A DNA stretch of 37,322 nt from Spirochaetota bacterium (GTDB lineage: Bacteria; Spirochaetota; JAHITG01; JAFGFC01): positions 1 through 37,322 of the forward strand of contig JAFGFC010000136.1 in the NCBI GenBank assembly GCA_016931325.1, given 5' to 3'. A program made the position numbers and the translations under genes. The notes beneath the pieces were generated by a model that was not told the origin of the DNA, did not search any database, and saw only the letters and a program-made list of their open reading frames with translations. This document shows positions 32,373-37,322 of the stretch, in pieces (the first letter of the stretch is position 1; the number at the start of each line of letters is the position of its first letter).

Positions 32373-33143
32373 ATGCAAAAAATCAGCACTGTCATTATCA
32401 CTTTTAATGAGCAGGATAATATCAAAGAGTGCGTGAAAAGTGTCCTGTGGACCGATGAGATCATTATCATTGATTCTTTCAGCACGGACAAGACCATAAA
32501 AATATGCCGCAGCTTTGGCAGACGGGTCAAGCTCTACAAAAGGAAATGGAAGGGTTATGCTGACCAGAAGAACTTTGGCATTAAAAAGGCAACGAACCCG
32601 TGGATCCTGAGCCTGGATGCTGATGAAAGGATCACCCGGGAATTGAAAAAAGAGATCAGTATCTGCCTTTCGCAAGATAAGACCTTGAAAAGAGGATATC
32701 AGATCCCGCGGAAGAATTATTATTTCGGCAGGTGGATCAGACGGGGAGGCAATTATCCTGATCTCCAGTTGCGGCTCTTTCAAAAGCGGTATGGGAAATT
32801 CAGCCTTGTGCCTCTGCATGAAGGCGTATCCTTAACCCAGACCGGTGTTCTGAAACATCCCATGATCCATTACAGCTATAAGAATATAAATGACTATTTC
32901 AAACGCTTCATCATTTACACGGATATGGAAAAAGAGATCTTTATTTCCAAAAAGGTCAAGGTGAATATTTTTTCTTCTTTCTATTATATTGTCCTGCTGC
33001 CTTTTAAAAAATTCATCAGCCGTTTCATTTTCAAGCTCGGCTTTCTGGACGGCCTGGACGGTTTTATTGTGCTGCAGCTGAATAACATCACCAGGATGAT
33101 CTCCTATTATAAATATTATTTATGGTATAAACGAAATGTCTGA
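32373..33143 (+). CDS. Glycosyltransferase family 2 (WaaE/KdtX-like)
   Basis: GT-A fold transferase of 256 aa like the lipopolysaccharide core beta-1,4-glucosyltransferases WaaE. The N-terminus ISTVIITFNEQDNIKECV, the DXD-type metal site LSLDADER and the later GGNYPDLQLRLFQ segment support this. Basic C-terminal helices probably associate with the membrane. I use ATG at 32373; an in-frame GTG at 32361 falls inside the hairpin of repeat A4. There is no ribosome-binding site because the repeat occupies that position. The stop overlaps the next ATG by 8 nt. Confidence 0.9.
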   Translation: MQKISTVIITFNEQDNIKECVKSVLWTDEIIIIDSFSTDKTIKICRSFGRRVKLYKRKWKGYADQKNFGIKKATNPWILSLDADERITRELKKEISICLSQDKTLKRGYQIPRKNYYFGRWIRRGGNYPDLQLRLFQKRYGKFSLVPLHEGVSLTQTGVLKHPMIHYSYKNINDYFKRFIIYTDMEKEIFISKKVKVNIFSSFYYIVLLPFKKFISRFIFKLGFLDGLDGFIVLQLNNITRMISYYKYYLWYKRNV

Positions 33144-34458
33144 GTACGATCTCATCATTATCGGGGCCGGTTCCGGCGGTTACAGGGCGGCTGTCACTGC
33201 CGGAAGCATGGGAAAGAAAGTCCTTGTGATCGAACGGCACAAAGCCGGCGGTGTCTGTCTCCATAACGGCTGCGTCCCTTCCAAGACCTTTTATCAGACA
33301 GCCAAAATAATCAAAAACCTCCATGGCCAGAAAAAAAATTCGCTTTTAGAAGCCGAACTCAACTGGAACATGGAGAAACTCATCCGGTACAGGGATGGTG
33401 TCATCTCAAAACTTGAAAAGGGCATCGAATTCTTATTCAAAAAGAACAATATTGAGATGATCAAAGGCCAGGCCCATCTGATAAAAGAAAAGAATAAACC
33501 CCTTGTGATGGTGAATGATAAAAAATTCCAGGCTCCTTTTATCATTGTGGCCACGGGTTCCAGGAATGCCGCTCCCTCCACCTGGCAGGACAGAGTCCTG
33601 TCCCCGGATGAATTTATCCGGCTCGGAGGATATCCGGGTTCAGTGGCTATCATCGGCGGCGGTGTGATCGGCTGCGAATTCGCCGGTATATTCAGTCAAT
33701 TCAATGTGGATATCACGGTGATCGAAAAAGAGAACAGGCTTCTGCCGTTTCTGGACAAGGATCTCGGCGAGGTGGTCGAGAAGAGCCTTAAAGAGATTGG
33801 CGTAAAAGTTTATACCGGGCAGACCGTATCAAAGATCAGTGACGGTCTTATCCTGTCGGATAAAACAAAGATCAAAGCGGAAAAGATCATCGCCTGCATG
33901 GGGCGCAGGCCCAATACGGAATGGACAGAGGATCTTATTCAAACGGACGAAAAGGGTTTTATCAAGGTGGATAACAATTTCAAAACATCCTGTGACGGGG
34001 TATACGCTGTCGGGGATGTGATCAACAAAGATTCCATGTACGCGCATCTGGCCTCTTTTCAGGGCGAGGCGCTTGTCCTGCATCTTTTCCAATCGAAAAA
34101 AATTCATCCTGCGCATTCGCCTTACGGCATCTTCACTTTCCCCCAGATTGCCGGTATCGGCATGAGCGAGGATCAGGCGGTCAAAGCCGGACTGGACCAT
34201 GAAGTGATACGTTCCCCTCTTTTTGCCACGTCCATAGGAAAGATACAGGATGACAGGACCGGATTCATGAAAGTCATAAAACAAAAAAGCAGAGATAAAC
34301 TGTTCGGGATCCATGTAGCCTCTCCATCAGCCTGTGAGATGATCCATACCGCTTCCGTGTTGTTCAACAATGATCTCGCGCAAGCTGCGAGTCTGAAAAA
34401 CACGGTTTTTATCCATCCCACCGAATCAGAGATATTCCACGACATCCAAGTTTTTTGA
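33136..34458 (+). CDS. lpdA: Dihydrolipoamide dehydrogenase-like flavoprotein
   Basis: FAD/NAD disulfide oxidoreductase (440 aa). The FAD site is GAGSGG (10-15). The redox disulfide is Cys41-Cys46 in GGVCLHNGCVPSK. The NAD site is IIGGGVIGCEFAG. The catalytic pair His427-Glu432 lies in HPTESE. Length and motifs fit the E3 subunit of 2-oxoacid dehydrogenases or the glycine cleavage system. No E1, E2 or gcv genes are in the window, so its complex is unknown. It overlaps the GT2 gene by 8 nt, an odd functional pairing. Confidence 0.9.
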   Translation: MSEYDLIIIGAGSGGYRAAVTAGSMGKKVLVIERHKAGGVCLHNGCVPSKTFYQTAKIIKNLHGQKKNSLLEAELNWNMEKLIRYRDGVISKLEKGIEFLFKKNNIEMIKGQAHLIKEKNKPLVMVNDKKFQAPFIIVATGSRNAAPSTWQDRVLSPDEFIRLGGYPGSVAIIGGGVIGCEFAGIFSQFNVDITVIEKENRLLPFLDKDLGEVVEKSLKEIGVKVYTGQTVSKISDGLILSDKTKIKAEKIIACMGRRPNTEWTEDLIQTDEKGFIKVDNNFKTSCDGVYAVGDVINKDSMYAHLASFQGEALVLHLFQSKKIHPAHSPYGIFTFPQIAGIGMSEDQAVKAGLDHEVIRSPLFATSIGKIQDDRTGFMKVIKQKSRDKLFGIHVASPSACEMIHTASVLFNNDLAQAASLKNTVFIHPTESEIFHDIQVF

Positions 34459-34465
34459 AAAGTTG

Positions 34466-34493
34466 TTGAAATAATTTTTAAAAGGAGTATCTT
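34466..34493 (+). promoter_or_regulatory. Possible recA promoter
   Basis: TTGAAA (34466-34471), a 16-bp spacer and TATCTT (34488-34493), the same -10 as before the FecR gene. It would leave about 65 nt of leader. A second AT-rich -10-like box (TATAAG, 34535-34540) has no -35. I see no known LexA box in this gap. Confidence 0.3.
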
Positions 34494-34564
34494 TTTTTCA
34501 GATCAGTCTGGAAAAATATTCAATAAATTTTGTATATAAGATAAAAGGTCATGGGAGGAAAATC

Positions 34565-35653
34565 ATGAAAAGTTCCAAATTGAATATCCAGGATAAATTA
34601 ACCAAGGCGTCTTCCCGGGAAGAGGCTTTATCCTTAGCCCTTTCGCAGATCGAGAGTCAGTTCGGGAAGGGCGCGATCATGCGGCTCGGTGATCAAAAGG
34701 CCAAGGTGAGTGTTCCGGTCATACCCACAGGGGCTCTGACCCTGGACATAGCCCTGGGAGTCGGTGGTATCCCCCGTGGCCGCGTTGTAGAGATCTACGG
34801 GCCGGAATCATCCGGCAAGACCACGCTGGCTCTTTCCATTATTGCCGAGATTCAGAAAATAGGAGGCATCGCCGCTTTTATTGATGCCGAGCATGCTCTG
34901 GACCCGGCTTATGCCAAGATGCTGGGAGTTGATATAGACAATCTTCTGGTCTCGCAGCCTGATACAGGAGAACAGGCGCTCGAGATCGCCGAATCGCTTG
35001 TAAGAAGCGGCGCGGTGGATCTTATTGTCGTGGATTCTGTAGCGGCTCTGACGCCACGCGCCGAGATCGAAGGGAATATGGGGGATTCGCATATGGGCTT
35101 GCAGGCGCGGTTGATGTCCCAGGCCTTGAGAAAACTGACCGGCACGCTCAGTAAATCCAATACATCCATTGTCTTTATCAACCAGATAAGAATGAAGATC
35201 GGTATTGTTTACGGCAGCCCGGAAACGACTACAGGCGGGATCGCGCTCAAATTCTATGCTTCTTTAAGACTGGAGATCAGAAAGGCGGAGAATATTAAAA
35301 AAGGCGAAGACCTCTATGGGATACGGGTGAGGGTCAAAGTGGTGAAAAATAAAGTGGCTCCCCCCTTTAAAAAAGCTGAATTTGATATCCTGTTCAATCA
35401 GGGTCTTTCCAAAGAAGGCTGTATCCTGGACGCCGGCGTGGAGAGTGAGGTCATCAGCAAGACAGGCACCTGGTTCTCTTATGGCGACCAGCGTATCGGA
35501 CAGGGCCGGGAGAACGTAGCTAAATTTTTAAAAGAGCATCCTGATATCATGGACAAGATCGAAAAACAGGTCCGGGAAAAAGTGGGTCTGGTATTGAAGC
35601 GGGAAACGCCGGCTCCGGCTGCGCAGGAGAAAAAATCTTCTGATCCCGAATAA
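34565..35653 (+). CDS. recA: Recombinase A
   Basis: DNA strand-exchange ATPase of homologous recombination and the co-protease of the SOS response. The 362 aa are a usual length. Walker A is GPESSGKT (79-86). Other RecA landmarks are [38 protein letters not shown] and a short charged tail. GGGAGG lies just before the ATG. There is no intein or frameshift. It sits between lpdA and argJ without recX. Confidence 0.98.
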   Translation: MKSSKLNIQDKLTKASSREEALSLALSQIESQFGKGAIMRLGDQKAKVSVPVIPTGALTLDIALGVGGIPRGRVVEIYGPESSGKTTLALSIIAEIQKIGGIAAFIDAEHALDPAYAKMLGVDIDNLLVSQPDTGEQALEIAESLVRSGAVDLIVVDSVAALTPRAEIEGNMGDSHMGLQARLMSQALRKLTGTLSKSNTSIVFINQIRMKIGIVYGSPETTTGGIALKFYASLRLEIRKAENIKKGEDLYGIRVRVKVVKNKVAPPFKKAEFDILFNQGLSKEGCILDAGVESEVISKTGTWFSYGDQRIGQGRENVAKFLKEHPDIMDKIEKQVREKVGLVLKRETPAPAAQEKKSSDPE

Positions 35654-35682
35654 GCAAAAACACTATATCTTTTAAAAATTTG

Positions 35683-36900
35683 ATGAAGAAGAAAAAGATC
35701 AAGATAAAAGAGATTGCCGGAGGGGTAACGGCTCCACTCGGTTTTTTAACCTCTGGTGTGCACTGCGGATTAAGACGCTCCAAATATGACATTGCCCTGA
35801 TCTACTCCAAAGAAAAATGTCTGGCTGTGGGAGGTTTTACAAAAAATCTTCTGCAGGCGGCTCCGCTTATCATTTCCAGAAAGCATATCAAAGGCCCCAT
35901 CAAGGCTGTTATTGTTAACAGCGGTAATGCCAATGCGGCAACCGGCAAGAAAGGTCTGGCCGATGCCAGAACTATGTGCCGGCTGACCGCTCAAAACTTG
36001 AATATAAAGACAGAGAATGTGCTGGTCTTTTCCACCGGCGTTATCGGTAAATTCATGGACATGGCCAAGATCTCAAAAGGCATCAAGATGCTCATACCGG
36101 TTTTAAATACATCTTCTGAAGAAGCGGCTGAAGCTATCCTGACGACCGACAGGGTAAAGAAACAGGTGGTAACCGAGTTCAAGATCAAGAATAAAAAAGT
36201 ACGTATCGGCGGTATGGCCAAGGGCTCGGGCATGATCGCGCCCAATATGGCCACCATGCTGGCCTTTATCTGTTCGGATGTGAACATTAAAAAGAGTCTG
36301 TTGAACAAACTTTTTCAACATGCGCTGGAACGATCGTTCAATCTGATATCCATTGACGGCGAGATGAGCACCAATGACGCCTGTGTCTTTATGACGAATA
36401 AAAAGGCGGGCAACGACGAGATCAATGAAAAGACAGCGGATTCGATAAAGATCTTTTACGCCAACCTGCTCTATGTGATGCAGAAACTGGCGCGCATGAT
36501 CGTGTCAGACGGCGAGGGTGTGACCAAGCTGATCGAGATCAAGGTGATCAACTGCAAGACAAAAAAGAAAGCCAGAGCGATCGCCAGCCGTATCGCCAAT
36601 TCGCCCCTGGTCAAGACCGCCATTTACGGCGGGGACGCCAACTGGGGCCGCGTGGCCTCAAGTATCGGCGCCAGCGGCGAAAAGGTGAATATGGAAAAAT
36701 GCATTATAAAGTTCGGTAATTACCTGATGTACAGGAATAACGCGCCTGTGAAATTCAGCGAAGAGAAACTGGCCGCTTATCTGAAGAATAAAAAGATACA
36801 GATCCTGGTCGACCTGCAGGAAGGAAAAGAAGCCATCTCGTTTTTCACCGGCGACCTGACGGAAGAATATATACGTATCAACGCGCATTATAGGAGTTAG
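35683..36900 (+). CDS. argJ: Glutamate N-acetyltransferase / ornithine acetyltransferase
   Basis: Bifunctional enzyme of the cyclic arginine pathway that moves the acetyl group from N-acetylornithine to glutamate, and may also make N-acetylglutamate from acetyl-CoA. It has 405 aa. Autocleavage is expected between Ala190 and Thr191 in GSGMIAPNMATML; Thr191 is the nucleophile. STGVIG (about 117-122) supplies the oxyanion hole, and the C-terminal GDANWGRVASSIGASG is typical. I start at the ATG at 35683; a TTG three bases earlier is in frame. argB would be expected next, but the following 420 bases hold repeats. A family A hairpin overlaps its stop codon. Confidence 0.95.
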   Translation: MKKKKIKIKEIAGGVTAPLGFLTSGVHCGLRRSKYDIALIYSKEKCLAVGGFTKNLLQAAPLIISRKHIKGPIKAVIVNSGNANAATGKKGLADARTMCRLTAQNLNIKTENVLVFSTGVIGKFMDMAKISKGIKMLIPVLNTSSEEAAEAILTTDRVKKQVVTEFKIKNKKVRIGGMAKGSGMIAPNMATMLAFICSDVNIKKSLLNKLFQHALERSFNLISIDGEMSTNDACVFMTNKKAGNDEINEKTADSIKIFYANLLYVMQKLARMIVSDGEGVTKLIEIKVINCKTKKKARAIASRIANSPLVKTAIYGGDANWGRVASSIGASGEKVNMEKCIIKFGNYLMYRNNAPVKFSEEKLAAYLKNKKIQILVDLQEGKEAISFFTGDLTEEYIRINAHYRS

Positions 36901-36952
36901 ACTCACAGGAAGTGAGTCTGGTCGGATTCCCATGGATGGAAAGAATCCGACC
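36899..36952 (-). repeat. Family A hairpin repeat, copy A5 (short type, reversed)
   Basis: Seen on the plus strand as the hairpin AGACTCAC-AGGAA-GTGAGTCT (36899-36919), followed by the 10-bp stem GGTCGGATTC (36920-36929) with GAATCCGACC (36943-36952). It is the reverse complement of the family layout. The inner CCATGGATGG is the reverse complement of CCATCCATGG in copy A2. The hairpin foot includes two bases of the argJ stop codon. Confidence 0.8.
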
Positions 36953-37052
36953 AAGGCTATATATATCGGATAAAAAAACGAAAGATTACATACAAAAAGC
37001 CAATGTTTAACCTTGTAGAGGAGCCTTCAGGCTCCGATAGATTAAAAAAACA

Positions 37053-37085
37053 ATGAAAGACTATATCCAAAAAGCCAATGTTTAA
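37053..37085 (+). pseudogene. argB: Remnant or duplicate of an argB 5' end (ten codons)
   Basis: The frame reads ATG then KDYIQKANV and stops at TAA. Many N-acetylglutamate kinases begin with a similar stretch followed by LIEALPYI, and argB commonly follows argJ. Here the frame runs into the REP-like sequence instead. Weaker versions lie at about 36979 and 37187 (ACG in place of ATG) and at 37265 (ATG, then a one-base frameshift). The full argB is not in the window. Confidence 0.5.
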
Positions 37086-37102
37086 CCTTGTAGAGGAGCC
37101 TT

Positions 37103-37156
37103 CGATAAACAGGATGTTTATCGGCCCGAATCCCTAAGGAGGGATAGGATTCGACC
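37103..37156 (-). repeat. Family A hairpin repeat, copy A6, interrupting an array unit
   Basis: On the plus strand the hairpin CGATAAAC-AGGAT-GTTTATCG (37103-37123) is followed by the stem CGAATCC (37127-37133) with GGATTCG (37147-37153). The reverse complement begins GGTCGAATCCTATCCCTCC, nearly the same as the left arm of copy A3. It replaces the right half of the REP-like hairpin in unit 2 of the array. Confidence 0.75.
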
Positions 37157-37322
37157 AAGGCTTGCCATGTTGGAATATAAAAAAACGAAAGATTACATTC
37201 AAAAAGTCAATGTTTAACCTTGTAGAGGAGCCTTCAGGCTCCGCCATCTGGGATAAAAAAGAAAATGAAAGATTATTTACAAAAAAATCAATGTTTAACC
37301 GTGTAGGCGAGTCTTCAGGCTC

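Larger units (their letters stand above)
36972..37322 (+). repeat. Four-unit imperfect tandem array joining argB-start-like and REP-like sequence
   Basis: Four units begin near 36972, 37042, 37177 and 37252; the last is cut by the window edge. Each has an A-rich lead, about 30 bases reading KDYIQKANV or a close variant then a stop, the shared CAATGTTTAACC, then GTAG and a GAGCC/GGCTC hairpin (family B). The GTAG motifs are at 37015, 37090, 37222 and 37303. The period is about 75-81 bp once the element inserted in unit 2 is removed. Apart from the repeats this 420-base stretch holds no gene I can support. Confidence 0.85.

Noticed and set aside
32286-32819. A 177-codon minus-strand frame through repeat A4 and the GT2 gene
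   Set aside because: It crosses the repeat and runs antisense to a recognisable glycosyltransferase, with no motif or ribosome-binding site.
34459-34564. LexA (SOS) box upstream of recA
   Set aside because: Neither the CTGT-N8-ACAG type nor the GAAC-N4-GTTC type is present. A lineage-specific box cannot be excluded, but none can be claimed.
36972-37322. CRISPR-like array at the right end
   Set aside because: The units are longer and more variable than CRISPR repeats, the sequence between them is not unique spacer DNA, each unit holds a GTAG hairpin and a codon-like stretch, and there are no cas genes.

Overview
This is a chromosomal window from a diderm (Gram-negative-type) bacterium with moderately AT-rich DNA. 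The outer envelope is shown by an MCE/MlaEFD lipid-transport cluster, a heptosyltransferase-like GT9 enzyme, a WaaE-like GT2 enzyme, two proteins with beta-barrel-like stretches and a lipoprotein. An orphan 2-oxoacid:ferredoxin oxidoreductase delta-type ferredoxin fits an anaerobe. Almost every gene is housekeeping. There is no phage, plasmid, CRISPR or intact insertion sequence. I cannot assign a phylum from the sequence alone; an uncultured environmental lineage is an inference.

Layout. Positions 1-91 hold two tandem copies of a hairpin repeat (family A). Positions 102-7524 (+): FecR-domain lipoprotein, tRNA-Leu(UAG), trxB, an SppA protease carrying an N-terminal barrel-like domain, a 2TM-RCK potassium channel with a stand-alone cyclic-nucleotide-binding protein, and queA. 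Positions 7620-9476 (-): a PAS-GAF-PAS-HD-GYP protein transcribed from a consensus promoter through a leader of about 235 nt. Positions 9943-16349 (+): aspartate aminotransferase, biotin carboxyl carrier protein, Nudix hydrolase, LPP20/FlgT-like protein, GT9, a small basic protein, and an APC permease fused to a PTS EIIA domain.

Positions 26827-16352 (-) are one long co-directional run: zinc-ribbon protein, KorD-like ferredoxin, rpsR, DUF2232 membrane protein, rplI, dnaB, mlaE, mlaF, mlaD, radA, carD, PIN-TRAM protein, HIT hydrolase and a barrel-like protein. Many starts overlap the preceding stop. A sigma70-type promoter heads the run. Upstream on the same strand lie a serine-palmitoyltransferase-like enzyme and nadE, each with its own promoter. 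Positions 30088-36900 (+): xerD, a DegT-family aminotransferase, GT2, dihydrolipoamide dehydrogenase, recA and argJ.

The most unusual content lies between the genes. Two families of small palindromic repeats are scattered through otherwise ordinary DNA. Family A has an outer stem, optional inner hairpins and a terminal hairpin with a TTCCT loop. Its copies differ by paired substitutions that keep the stems. Family B is REP-like: GTAG followed by a GAGCC/GGCTC hairpin. After argJ, where argB would be expected, lie four imperfect tandem units of about 75-81 bp. Each joins a short stretch resembling the first ten codons of argB (MKDYIQKANV) to a family B hairpin, and one unit is interrupted by a family A element. 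This looks like repeat-driven remodelling of the argJ-argB junction.
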